A DNA stretch of 45,595 nucleotides from positions 1 to 45,595 of the forward strand of contig CAXBML010000023.1 in assembly GCA_963976875.1 (NCBI GenBank), in the 5' to 3' direction. Positions 26,136-34,679 of the stretch are shown piece by piece. The notes below the pieces were generated by a model, which saw only the letters and a program-made list of their open reading frames with translations, had not been told where the DNA came from and searched no databases. Origin of the DNA: Berkiella_A sp963976875. Its GTDB lineage: Bacteria > Pseudomonadota > Gammaproteobacteria > Berkiellales > Berkiellaceae. The position numbers and the translations under genes were made by a program. Within the stretch, counting starts at the first letter, position 1, and the number at the start of each line of letters is the position of its first letter.

Positions 26136-27494
26136 ATGCAGCACACCCCAGAGTACCACACCCTAATAAAACTCATCATCGATAACCATCCGTTAGAACA
26201 ATTACAACATCAAATTGACTCACTAATACCTGCAGAAATCAGTGATTTACTTGAAGCGATTCCATATAAAAAACGGTTACACATCTGGGAAAAATTAGAC
26301 TACCCTATTAAAGGTGAGGTGCTAACTGAGTTACATGAAGACGTACAGAAACAAATTATTCATGAAACAGATAATGCTGATTTAGTAGAAGCGGTTAGAC
26401 AGCTACAGCCTGACGAGATAGCGGATTTAAGGCAGAGCTTACCAGAGGGCGTCGAGCAATTAATCATATCTAAAATGGACCATGAGACGCGTCAGCAATA
26501 CAAAGTCGTTAAAGGCTATGCTGATAATACTGCGGGCGGACTTATGGACTTGGATGCGATATCGGTTCGTTCCGAAACGACTATAGATGCCACGCTACGA
26601 TATTTTAGACGACTCCGAGCTCAGCGGGAACGCTTCCCTGAACATATGGATGCTATATTTATTGTCGATAGAGAAAATCATTACCTTGGCAAAGTCTCTT
26701 TAAAAGATCTGGTTTCTAAAGTACCTGAAACATTAATGGCTGATATCATGAATACTCAGCTTATACCCATCAAAGATAAAGAATCAGAACTAAAAGTAGC
26801 ACAAAAATTTGAAAATGAAGATCTGATCTCGGCACCTGTTGTTAATGAAAGCAATCAATTGATTGGCCGAATAACCATTGATGACATTGTGGACGTTATT
26901 CGCCAACAAGGCGAGCGTCTTGCTATGAGTCCTGCGGGATTAAGTGAGACGACTGATGTTTTTAGTCCTATTCTTAGGACAGTCCGTCATCGTTCTTTTT
27001 GGCTGGGCATAAATTTAATAATTGCTTTTTTTGCAGCCTGGGTCATTGGTTTCTATACCGATATTATAGAGCAAAAAGTCGCATTGGCAGTATTAATGCC
27101 AGTTGTAGCTAGCATGGGGGGCGTTGTGGGTAACCAGACATTAACATTAGTGACAAGAGGTATAGCGCTCGACCAAATCACATCCAGTAATAAATATCAT
27201 CTGCTTTTTAAAGAAATACGCGTTGGTTTATTAAATGGCATTATTTGGGCTAGTGTTGTGGGTTTTATCGTCTATGCTTGGCACCACGATATACATTTAA
27301 GCTTGGCTTTTAGTATTGCTATGCTTTTGAGTGTGGTTCTGACGGCAACGGCTGGCACACTCATTCCTTTAATTTTAAATAAGTTAAATATAGATCCAGC
27401 TGTGGCCGGTAGTGTGCTCATGGTGGCTGTCAGTGACGTTGCAGGATTCTTTATATTTTTAAGTACAGCAAGCATAATTATGTTGAGCTGGTAA
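26136..27494 (+). CDS. mgtE: MgtE-type magnesium transporter
   Basis: The 452-aa protein has the full MgtE layout: a helical N domain (about 15-125), a CBS pair (about 130-255) with IFIVDRENHYLGKVSLKDLV and APVVNESNQLIGRITIDDIV, a connecting helix, and five membrane helices (about 288-450) with VVASMGGVVGNQTLTLVTRG (about 322-341), the family's pore segment. It is a Mg2+-gated, Mg2+-selective channel. Length and motifs are complete. The next gene starts directly after its stop (TAAATG), so the two are translated from one message. Confidence 0.95.
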   Translation: MQHTPEYHTLIKLIIDNHPLEQLQHQIDSLIPAEISDLLEAIPYKKRLHIWEKLDYPIKGEVLTELHEDVQKQIIHETDNADLVEAVRQLQPDEIADLRQSLPEGVEQLIISKMDHETRQQYKVVKGYADNTAGGLMDLDAISVRSETTIDATLRYFRRLRAQRERFPEHMDAIFIVDRENHYLGKVSLKDLVSKVPETLMADIMNTQLIPIKDKESELKVAQKFENEDLISAPVVNESNQLIGRITIDDIVDVIRQQGERLAMSPAGLSETTDVFSPILRTVRHRSFWLGINLIIAFFAAWVIGFYTDIIEQKVALAVLMPVVASMGGVVGNQTLTLVTRGIALDQITSSNKYHLLFKEIRVGLLNGIIWASVVGFIVYAWHHDIHLSLAFSIAMLLSVVLTATAGTLIPLILNKLNIDPAVAGSVLMVAVSDVAGFFIFLSTASIIMLSW

Positions 27495-28520
27495 ATGTTT
27501 ATAGAGTGGCCTTGGTTTTTTAGTTGCATGGTGCTAGCGACAGCCGCTATTGTCATTTTATTTTGTGGCATTAAAATGACTAGGCTGTCAGCTCTACTTG
27601 CCCAAATGACAGGATGGGGACAAGCTTTAGTTGGGGCTGTATTTTTAGGTGGACTTACTTCATTATCTGGGCTTGTGACGTCTTTGACTGCGGCTTATCA
27701 TGGCCATGCTTCCCTTGCAATCAGCAACGCGCTAGGTGGCATAGCGGCTCAAACAATTTTTCTTGGTATTGCTGATTTAACTTATCGAAAGGCTAATCTT
27801 GAACACGCTGCAGCTTCGGAAAGTAACCTTGTACATTGTGTCTTGCTCATATTGCTATTACTGGTTCCACTTATGGCTATATCAAGCCCAGAGTGGGTAT
27901 TGAGTTGGATCAGTCCTTTCAGTTTTATTATTATTGCGGTTTATATTTTCGGCATCCGGATGGTTTCAAAAGCCTATGCATTCCCTATGTGGAAGCCACG
28001 TTCTTCTGACCAAACTACCAAAGAGCATGAAAAAAAATTACCCGAAGATGGCGAAAAGGTATCTATTATCTGTTTAAAATTACTTGTATTTGGGGTAATT
28101 ATCTCATTTGCAGGATGGGCTGTCGGCAAAGCGGGCATATCATTATCCAGTCATCTTAATATCCAAGAATCTTTAACTGGTGGGGTTGTTACGGCGATTA
28201 TAACGTCCTTGCCTGAGTTAGTCATTGCTGTTGCGGCTGTAAGACAAGGTGCATTAAATCTAGCATTAGGTAACATCATTGGTGGAAACTGCTTTGATAT
28301 GCTATTTATAGCATTCTCAGACATGCTTTATTTAAAAGGCTCCATTTATAGTGCCATTAAAAACACTGATATATTCTGGATAGCTTTGAATATATTATTA
28401 ATATCTATTATTTTACTAGGCTTACTGAGAAGAGAGAAACATGGCATTGCAAATATTGGGTTTGAAAACTTTTTAATTATATTAATTTATCCATTAAGTA
28501 TATGGTTTGTATTTTTTTGA
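27495..28520 (+). CDS. Sodium/calcium-exchanger family membrane protein
   Basis: A 341-aa protein with about ten helices and the two inverted alpha repeats of the CaCA superfamily. The second repeat is canonical: ITSLPELVIAVAAVRQGALN and GNIIGGNCFDM (about 236-266). In the first repeat the ion-binding PE is replaced (TSLSGLVTSLTAAYHG, about 54-69) and the GNxxGSN motif reads NALGGIA. Loss of one acidic site suggests a changed ion or stoichiometry, or a structural role. A tandem gene with MgtE (no gap) suggests a function in divalent cation balance. The family call is firm; the substrate is open. Confidence 0.82.
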   Translation: MFIEWPWFFSCMVLATAAIVILFCGIKMTRLSALLAQMTGWGQALVGAVFLGGLTSLSGLVTSLTAAYHGHASLAISNALGGIAAQTIFLGIADLTYRKANLEHAAASESNLVHCVLLILLLLVPLMAISSPEWVLSWISPFSFIIIAVYIFGIRMVSKAYAFPMWKPRSSDQTTKEHEKKLPEDGEKVSIICLKLLVFGVIISFAGWAVGKAGISLSSHLNIQESLTGGVVTAIITSLPELVIAVAAVRQGALNLALGNIIGGNCFDMLFIAFSDMLYLKGSIYSAIKNTDIFWIALNILLISIILLGLLRREKHGIANIGFENFLIILIYPLSIWFVFF

Positions 28521-28864
28521 ACTAAAAGTCCAGACTTATATTAATTGTATTCGATTTTCAATTTAAACTTTTATTAACAACACACTTAATTTTCAATCTT
28601 AATGTACTTCATTGATTTATGCCAGAAAGTTATGTGTGGTGGATTTTGGACCGTCTTAAATGAGAAGAGTATCCTGATACTAGATATCAACTGTGCTGGG
28701 TAAATAAATTATCTAATATTTTTAATAAGCTGCATAAACCGAAGCATGCTAAGGCCAAGTCTACAATTCATGATGTATGGAATAATATTAGTTTGCATCA
28801 TACTGATATTGCCTGAAGCTCATAGAAACTTTGAGGCTTGGATCTGTAATAAATTACGGGAATA
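28521..28864. other. Intergenic region with a transposase-like relic
   Basis: About 345 bp without an intact gene. It holds a short transposase-like frame at 28724-28816 (separate entry) and presumably the promoter for the glutaredoxin-MauE gene. Confidence 0.45.
28724..28816 (+). pseudogene. Possible remnant of an IS256-type transposase
   Basis: A 30-codon frame encodes a peptide containing KPKHAKAKSTIHDVWNN, resembling the segment before the catalytic domain of IS256/mutator transposases (pattern KAKxxLHxIW). It has no start, and in-frame stops lie before it. If real, it is a short decayed relic. The match is by memory of the family. Confidence 0.3.
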
Positions 28865-29602
28865 ATGATGACTAAAAAAGCAACGCTGTATCGAATGGTA
28901 ACTAATCAACATATCTGCCCATTTGGCATAAAATCAAAATATATACTGACTCGGCAGGGCTATCAAGTAGAAGATATCCACCTGACCACCTCAGAAGAAA
29001 AAGATGCTTTTCTTAAAAAACATAATATAAAAACCTCTCCGCAAACCTTTATAGAAGGTAAGCGTATTGGTGGATATGAAGAATTGCTTGCATACTTTGG
29101 TCAAAAAACAATAAAGCAAGAGGGAAAAACTTACCAACCCATTATTGCTATTTTTATAACCACTTTTTTAATGGCCGTCGCTTCGACTTTTGCGAAAACC
29201 CACGTTTTGTCTTTCATCAAAATAATTGAGCAATTTATTGCCATAAGTATGTGCTTTTTAGGCATTATGAAATTACGTGATATTTTTTCGTTTTCAAATC
29301 AGTTTTTAAGCTATGACTTGCTTGCCCAGCGTTATGTGCCTTATGCCTATATTTATCCCTTTATTGAAACAATTGCCGGTCTATTGATGATTGCTGGAGT
29401 ACTTCCTTGGTTGTCTGCTCCGGCAGCATTATTTATCGGCTCAATCGGTGCAATCTCTGTGTTTAAAGCCGTGTATATAGAAAAGCGCGAAATAAAATGT
29501 GCTTGTGTTGGAGGAGATAGCTCAGTACCACTAGGCTTTGTTTCTATGACTGAAAATCTAATGATGGTTCTGATGGCCTTTTGGATTTTTATAAAATTAT
29601 AA
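28865..29602 (+). CDS. Glutaredoxin fused to a MauE/DoxX-type membrane domain
   Basis: The 245-aa protein starts at ATG 28865 (a second ATG follows directly). Residues 1-80 form a glutaredoxin-like domain: ATLYRMVTNQHICPFGIKSK with C18 in a CPFG site, KTSPQTFIEGKRIGGYEEL for the cis-Pro and GG loop. Only one active-site Cys is present (CPFG), so it would act as a monothiol form. Residues about 90-245 contain four or five membrane helices of the MauE/DoxX type with a C-terminal KCACVGGDSS segment holding two Cys. Such fusions probably relay electrons across the membrane. Substrates are unknown. Confidence 0.75.
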   Translation: MMTKKATLYRMVTNQHICPFGIKSKYILTRQGYQVEDIHLTTSEEKDAFLKKHNIKTSPQTFIEGKRIGGYEELLAYFGQKTIKQEGKTYQPIIAIFITTFLMAVASTFAKTHVLSFIKIIEQFIAISMCFLGIMKLRDIFSFSNQFLSYDLLAQRYVPYAYIYPFIETIAGLLMIAGVLPWLSAPAALFIGSIGAISVFKAVYIEKREIKCACVGGDSSVPLGFVSMTENLMMVLMAFWIFIKL

Positions 29603-29637
29603 CCCGATAAGATGTCTTGAAAGTGACTAATTAAAAT

Positions 29638-29667
29638 AAAGTCCCAGCCAACACTGACTGGGACTTT
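29638..29667. terminator. Bidirectional hairpin terminator
   Basis: AAAGTCCCAG (29638-29647) and CTGGGACTTT (29658-29667) form a perfect 10-bp stem. It stands between the convergent glutaredoxin-MauE gene and the coiled-coil gene. On the minus strand an AT-rich tail ATTTTAATTA follows. Confidence 0.8.
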
Positions 29668-29672
29668 ACGGT

Positions 29673-30134
29673 TTACTTTTCGTTGCTGAATTCGGACGCT
29701 GCCTTTTCCCAAGCGTTGGTTAGTTCCTGGTAGGCTCCTGAGAACCCTTTTTTCATTTTTTCCCAAGCGCTTGCCGAACTATTTTTCCATCCACCATACC
29801 ACTCGGCTAGTTCTGCACGCTGTTTACGCAGTGCCCTCAGGCTCTTACGCGCTTTATTTCGAGTGGTTTTATCCATTTGCTCCCAATTATTGTCGATTTG
29901 AGTTTCCAGCGCGTCAATGCGAGCGTCAAGCTTGACCAGAGCTTTATCGGTTTTTTGAACTACTTGTTCACGTTGTTTTACACCATAGCCCTTTAGTGTT
30001 TTAATCAAGTTTGCCGTATCTTGTCGAACGTCCTCAATAGTCGTCTCGCTCGTGTTTGTTTCTGCATGGCCAATCGGCATAAAACCAAGCATAGCTAATA
30101 ATGTCAATACCGAGGTAAAATTATGCAGTTTCAT
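29673..30134 (-). CDS. Periplasmic coiled-coil stress-type protein
   Basis: The 153-aa protein has a signal peptide (about 1-24, ending GHA), then a highly charged helical region (about 40-115) and a C-terminal segment rich in Trp and aromatic residues (SSASAWEKMKKGF, LTNAWEKAASEF). The sll1863-type/apolipoprotein-like pattern of Trp repeated with Ala and Lys is clear. The C-terminal segment resembles that of the neighbouring 30211-30498 protein (SSDHAWEDLKAGL, NAWHSLGSALKTA), so the two are probably paralogues, one exported and one cytosolic. The RBS AAGGAG is good. It may protect membranes or stabilise protein under stress; that is inferred only. Confidence 0.7.
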   Translation of the reverse strand: MKLHNFTSVLTLLAMLGFMPIGHAETNTSETTIEDVRQDTANLIKTLKGYGVKQREQVVQKTDKALVKLDARIDALETQIDNNWEQMDKTTRNKARKSLRALRKQRAELAEWYGGWKNSSASAWEKMKKGFSGAYQELTNAWEKAASEFSNEK

Positions 30135-30210
30135 TCTTTTCTCCTTTAATTAGATGGATTCCAGCTTTGTGCAGGATCTAAAAATGGCAATCCTGCTATG
30201 AGTGAAGAGA

Positions 30211-30498
30211 CTATTTAAATCTGCTAGACGCTGTTTTAAGAGCAGAACCAAGAGAATGCCAAGCATTGTCGAGACCAGCTTTGAGATCTTCCCAGGCATG
30301 ATCGCTCGAATGCTTCAACTCGGTCAATTTTTCATTAGCCTCATTTTTTTTGGATTGTAAATTTTCAACTTCTTTATAATATTCAACTTGCGCATTGCCT
30401 TCCGCAGCATCTGCTTTTGCTTTTAACTTATCAATCTCTGCAGCCCATTCGTCAAGTTGGGCTTGTAGTTTTTTCTCGTATGCGGCTTTCATACCCAT
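30211..30498 (-). CDS. Cytosolic coiled-coil stress-type protein (sll1863-like)
   Basis: The start is ATG 30498 (95 aa), set by AAGGAGG upstream; an earlier ATG nine codons upstream has no RBS. The protein is a long charged coiled coil (about 3-65) ending in a Trp/Ala-rich amphipathic segment (HAWEDLKAGLDNAWHSL). This matches small sll1863-type stress-response proteins. It has no signal peptide, unlike its paralogue at 29673. The two genes lie in tandem on the same strand with a 76-bp gap. Confidence 0.7.
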   Translation of the reverse strand: MGMKAAYEKKLQAQLDEWAAEIDKLKAKADAAEGNAQVEYYKEVENLQSKKNEANEKLTELKHSSDHAWEDLKAGLDNAWHSLGSALKTASSRFK

Positions 30499-30525
30499 CG
30501 TTATAGTCCTCCTTAAAATATTCAT

Positions 30526-31108
30526 GGAAAGACCCGTGTTTTGAGGCCATTACACGCACAATATACTAAATTAACTATCGTTTCGCAAATGCATATGGCT
30601 GAGTATTTTGCGAGCACAAGTCACGTGACTTATCAAAGATAGGGCTATGCGCAAAGGTAATAAAATGCCCTGTTTGTAGTGCCTAGAAAGTTGTAGATTT
30701 AGCAGAAAAAATGTTGTTGCCAGATTTTAAAGCATTCGCTTCAGCATAGAGCCATATTTGTTTTAGTTGGACTCAATCATTGAATGCATGGATTAGATGC
30801 TCTTTTAAAACAAATTGCAAAATCTTATTCCAAATTTCAGGTTATAAATTCTATATTAGATCTTTCCCATAGAATTAATATGAAATCAACCCACAAACAT
30901 ACAATAAAAATATTGAAGCTAAGGCCCCACAGATTGATTATAGGTCATAGTGAGTTTTTGTTACTCTATGACCTATAATCAATATATCTTTAATTTATGT
31001 TTTCTGTCTTTTTTAAACATAACGTACCAAACCAAACGTTCCATAATATATATTCACGAGGTAAAATGAGGTATTTAGTCGTGCCCTTGGGGCAAAGAAG
31101 GTGTATAT
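30526..31108. other. Gene-poor region upstream of the Sel1 gene
   Basis: About 580 bp between divergently arranged coiled-coil and Sel1 genes. It holds the perfect inverted repeat described separately. A 64-codon frame at 30784-30978 runs into that repeat and has no RBS; I do not count it as a gene. Confidence 0.5.
30933..30983. repeat. Perfect 18-bp inverted repeat
   Basis: ATTGATTATAGGTCATAG (30933-30950) and its exact complement (30966-30983) flank a 15-nt loop containing TTTTTG. It lies 125 bp before the Sel1 gene within a 600-bp gene-poor region. It could be a terminator-like structure, a regulatory site, or a small palindromic repeat unit. Confidence 0.8.
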
Positions 31109-32248
31109 ATGGGTATTATTCGGCTTAAGCCGTTGTTAGTAATTTTTATGTTTTTATGCAACATTAATACATCTTCAGCAAGAATAAAAAATACTCATGA
31201 CCAAGCAAAGAACAATATTACAAATATTTATAGCACCCAGAAAAGCTCAAAAAGCGCAGTTGAACAATTTATTTTAGGAATAAAATATTATCATGGGGAT
31301 GAAGTAAATCAGGATTTCACTGAAGCTGCCAAGTGGTTTGAAAAATCTGCAGAGCAAGGACTTGAAGCTGCTCAATTTATTATCGCGAGCATGTATGATA
31401 AAGGTCAAGGTGTCACACAAGATTATTCTCAAGCTGCACATTGGTTTAAAAAAGCAGCGGAGCAAGGCGATGCAACTGCTCAAAACCATCTAGGATCTAT
31501 GTATAAAAAAGGAGTTGGTGTTGCTCAAGATTATATCGAAGCGGTAAATTGGTACCAAAAATCGGCACAGCAAGGAGACACTTCGGCTCAAAACAACCTA
31601 GGTCTTATGTTCGGGAAAGGTCAAGGTGTTACAAAAGATTACGGTCAAGCTGCACATTGGTTTAAAAAAGCAGCGGAACAAGGCCATGCACAAGCTCAAT
31701 ACAATTTAGGGCTCGTTTATGATTTAGGCAAAGGTGTTGCTCAGGATTATACACAAGCTGCAAGATGGTACCAACAAGCAGCAAAGCAAGGAGAATCATC
31801 TGCTCAATTTAATCTTGCCGTTATGTATATAAAAGGGCAAGGTGTCATTCAAGATTATGCCCAAGCTGCAAGTTGGTATAAAAAAGCAGCGGAGCAAGGG
31901 GAAACAAGAGCTCAATACAACTTAGGGCTCATGTACATAGAAGGGCAAGGCATTTCACAGGATTACACTCAAGCTGCAAATTGGTTTAGAAAAGCCGCAG
32001 CACAGGGGGAAGCTCTAGCCCAACTCAATCTGGGGCTTATGTATGTAAAAGGGCAACACATTGTACAAGATTACGCCCAAGCGGCAAATTGGCTAAAAAA
32101 ATCGGCGGATCAAGGTAATGGATCAGCCCAGTATATTCTTGGACTTCTGTATGAAAAAGGATTAGGTGTTCCTCAAGATTCAAACAAAGCCGAAGAGTGG
32201 TACGAAATGGCAGAGAAAAATCAAATCCGAGCAAAAAATACTAATTAA
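31109..32248 (+). CDS. Exported Sel1-repeat protein
   Basis: The 379-aa protein has a signal peptide (about 1-25, ending SSA) followed by nine Sel1-like repeats of 36 aa (pattern A..NLG.MY..G.GV.QDY.QAA.W..KAA.QG) from about residue 52 to 375. The repeats are very similar to each other, so the DNA is itself a set of 108-bp near-repeats that can change number by recombination. Sel1 solenoids mediate protein-protein contacts; in Legionella such proteins (for example LpnE, EnhC) aid host entry and vacuole trafficking. The signal peptide places this one in the periplasm or outside. AAGAAGG precedes the ATG. Confidence 0.9.
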   Translation: MGIIRLKPLLVIFMFLCNINTSSARIKNTHDQAKNNITNIYSTQKSSKSAVEQFILGIKYYHGDEVNQDFTEAAKWFEKSAEQGLEAAQFIIASMYDKGQGVTQDYSQAAHWFKKAAEQGDATAQNHLGSMYKKGVGVAQDYIEAVNWYQKSAQQGDTSAQNNLGLMFGKGQGVTKDYGQAAHWFKKAAEQGHAQAQYNLGLVYDLGKGVAQDYTQAARWYQQAAKQGESSAQFNLAVMYIKGQGVIQDYAQAASWYKKAAEQGETRAQYNLGLMYIEGQGISQDYTQAANWFRKAAAQGEALAQLNLGLMYVKGQHIVQDYAQAANWLKKSADQGNGSAQYILGLLYEKGLGVPQDSNKAEEWYEMAEKNQIRAKNTN

Positions 32249-32269
32249 CTAATATGTGTCTTGACAGGG

Positions 32270-33526
32270 GTGAGTATATTCAGCGCGTTTACTGAGTTAT
32301 TAAGTGTTTCTCCTGTTGATGGCAATAACACTGACTTTATGTACTACAAGGAATTCAGCGATAAAGCGCTAAAACATTAGGTATAATTATTACTGACAAA
32401 AAAAAAACAATCGTGGCATGACAAGCTAACACCACAAGAATTGAATAATGCAAAGCTAGTATGGTTTCATGTCCGACAACAGTACCCAAAACATATAACA
32501 TTAGAACAATTAACCCTTAAAGAACTTTATGCCCAAATTGGGGCTTACCTTGAAACTATGGGAATGGAACAACAAATTCAGAGAAATCATATTAATGGTA
32601 TACATTCTGGACACAGTGTGTTTGAGCTAGATGAAATTGACCTTGAGGAAAAGTCACCAGTATACACTGAATATATAGACGTAGAGCTTGTTAAAAAAGA
32701 GCTAAGTGACTTTAGTTTCAACCCTCAAAAGTATTCAAAATATTTTAAAGGGATATTAACAGAGGTTGTTGATGATACCATTAGTAATGTTAGCAAGAGA
32801 AATACTATGCGGCTTGAAAAATTAAGTTCTACCTTACCCCAATTGAAAGTCCAAATATTAATAGTGGTGGGGCATGATCATCTAGGTAGGGAAAATGGTC
32901 TTCTCACTGCTTATGCTCAGAATGGATATAATATCACTCGAATGACAAAACAGGGCCAGTTTGGAGATTGTATATATTCTAATGCAGAAGATTTAAAGAT
33001 TTATCAAGCCAAATGTAAGTTAAAGCATGGCAAAATTAATGGGCTGCTAGAAGAATTAACACAGCTTCAAGATTATCTGTTAAGTGTAGAAGTACCTTAT
33101 ACTGATAAAATGTTAAATACAGCTGATATATTAACTGAAATGATAAGCAATATATATGAAAAAGACTTTGATATGTCTGATCATGATATAGATACAATAA
33201 AGTTGCAATTTAACGACCTAAAAAAAGAGAGTGCAATAGAAATCAAACGATCTGAAGAGCTAGATATCCTGTCAGCAGAAATCAACTCCCTTATAGATCG
33301 GCTATTTAAAGTTCCATTTGTGCCAGACGTTGAGAAACTTATTAATGAATCAGGTGATTATTCTGATGAATTACAAGAAAGGTCAGGCTATTATACACAA
33401 ATAGAAATTGATAAATTGAAAGTTATTATAAAAAAGAAAAGTTATTCCGTAATAAAGTTAGAAGAGAAATATTCTGAGCAATCCCATAGTTCTCCTCTTT
33501 CACGGAGACGACCTAGAATATGGTAA
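32270..33526 (+). pseudogene. Unknown gene, possibly with two compensating frameshifts near its start
   Basis: The main frame runs 32441 (TTG) to 33526 (361 aa) and lacks a convincing start. A GTG at 32270, next to the SD-like run AGGGG, opens a 36-codon frame that ends at TAG 32378, in the same frame as the main one. Between them the sequence also reads sensibly (TLGIIITDKKK) in another frame. Losing one A in CTAAAAC and gaining one in the A10 run (32398-32407) would explain both breaks. The product is helical and unassigned; it contains VVGHDHLGREN (about 140-150 of the main frame) and ends in a basic tail. It may be a decayed gene, or one kept alive by slippage on the A10 run. The A10 length could also be a sequencing artefact. 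Confidence 0.45.
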
Positions 33527-33563
33527 AATCTATTTAATAATTTATTTCTTAAAAGTTTTAACT

Positions 33564-34124
33564 ATGACTAAAAAAAGCATTACAAATATAACCTCTCTTA
33601 AAACGGCGTTAAATGATGGTGAGTCTTTAAAGTATGTATACTTTTGGGGTCATAGCGCCAACCTCAGTTATATTGACCATCATTGCCTGAGTCAATGGTA
33701 TCCCTGTGGGTTTACACAAGACAACATTTTATACCCAACAACAGAGCACTATCTAATGGCAAAAAAAGCGCTGTTATTTAATGATAAAGATGCCTTTAAG
33801 CTTATTTTACAATCCTCAAATCCTGGCGCTGTGAAAAAAATAGGGCGTGCAGTTATTGGCTTTGAGCAAACATTATGGGATAAAAACAAATTTGATATTG
33901 CCGTATCAGGTAATTATCTTAAATTTTTCCAGAATGATGATTTGAAAAATTACCTAATAAATACACGAAATAAAGTCTTGGTCGAAGCAAGCCCTGTTGA
34001 TAGAATATGGGGTGTGGGCTTAGCACAAGATGATCCTAAAATCAATGACCCTGAGAATTGGCAAGGTGATAACTTGCTTGGTTTTGCATTAATGCAAGTA
34101 AGGGCAGAGATTAGGAAGTCGTGA
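33564..34124 (+). CDS. NADAR (YbiA-like) N-glycosidase
   Basis: The 186-aa protein matches the NADAR family: PTTEHYLMAKKALLFNDKDA (about 54-73, pattern PTxEHYxMaxKAxLFxD), IGRAVIGFEQTLWDKNKFDI (about 92-111), LIN-TRNKVLVEASPVDRIWGVG (L..T....lvEaSp.D.iWGiG), and the end NLLGFALMQVR. Known members hydrolyse N-glycosidic bonds in riboflavin-pathway intermediates, and some remove ADP-ribose from nucleic acid. Predicted active residues (Glu in EASP, Trp in IWG) are present. It starts at ATG 33564, 37 bp after the upstream gene. Which substrate applies is not visible. The same region of the window also has KptA, another enzyme dealing with ADP-ribose chemistry. Confidence 0.9.
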   Translation: MTKKSITNITSLKTALNDGESLKYVYFWGHSANLSYIDHHCLSQWYPCGFTQDNILYPTTEHYLMAKKALLFNDKDAFKLILQSSNPGAVKKIGRAVIGFEQTLWDKNKFDIAVSGNYLKFFQNDDLKNYLINTRNKVLVEASPVDRIWGVGLAQDDPKINDPENWQGDNLLGFALMQVRAEIRKS

Positions 34125-34253
34125 CTACTACACATAAGGTTACCTTTTTGTTTGTTTTGACTAAAGTTTGCACTTATATCAAAACGGGTAACCTTATCTT
34201 TTGCAATGCTGTTTATTACTTCAGATGTGTCACATTAAGTCGTGACTACTACA
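34116..34253 (+). repeat. 17-bp direct repeat enclosing a small inverted-repeat unit
   Basis: AAGTCGTGACTACTACA occurs at 34116-34132 and again at 34237-34253. The first copy overlaps the stop codon of the NADAR gene. Within, ATAAGGTTACC (about 34134-34144) is inverted as GGTAACCTTAT (about 34189-34199). The pattern resembles a tiny insertion with a duplicated end, or a recombination by-product. Confidence 0.65.
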
Positions 34254-34679
34254 AATTATGTGTCTATCCAACAGGTTTTGACTTCTTCACATTCCAATAT
34301 GTCATATTCAGGTCAAGTCTTATCTTTTACATATGATGCCTTATTCTGGTTTGATCTATTCAATATTTCTATAACTGAGTGCATAAGCACAATATCACTC
34401 AATACATTATAGAATAATAGGGTTTAGCAGTATGTCAGTCTTTGAGAAAAATTATTTTTTTCTCATAACTAAGGCTTTTGTTCTAGCATGCTGGTAAATC
34501 ATCAGAGAATGCGGCAGAACGACTCACATCCAGTTTGAGCAGTAAAGCACGCCTGGGAGACTAATTAGATGAAATGCATGGTCATAAAGACGACTGGAGA
34601 ACAAAAGATGTATATCCACATTATGCTGTGATGATAAAACATATAGAATAGTACTTAATACTTAACAGTCAAAAATATA
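34125..34679. other. Intergenic region between the NADAR and hydrolase genes
   Basis: About 555 bp. It holds the direct-repeat unit (34116-34253). A 24-codon frame near 34487-34563 (containing ENAAERLTSSLSSKARLGD) looks like decayed coding sequence, but is too short to assign. No intact gene. Confidence 0.4.

Noticed and set aside
30784..30978. 64-codon frame upstream of the Sel1 gene
   Set aside because: It has no Shine-Dalgarno, unremarkable composition, and its end lies inside the perfect inverted repeat.
31109..32248. Regularly spaced 108-bp repeats as a possible CRISPR-like array
   Set aside because: They are coding Sel1 repeats in one open frame; there are no conserved short repeats with unique spacers.
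34121..34336. 71-codon frame after the NADAR gene
   Set aside because: It runs through the repeat unit, has no RBS and its translation looks like chance AT-rich sequence.
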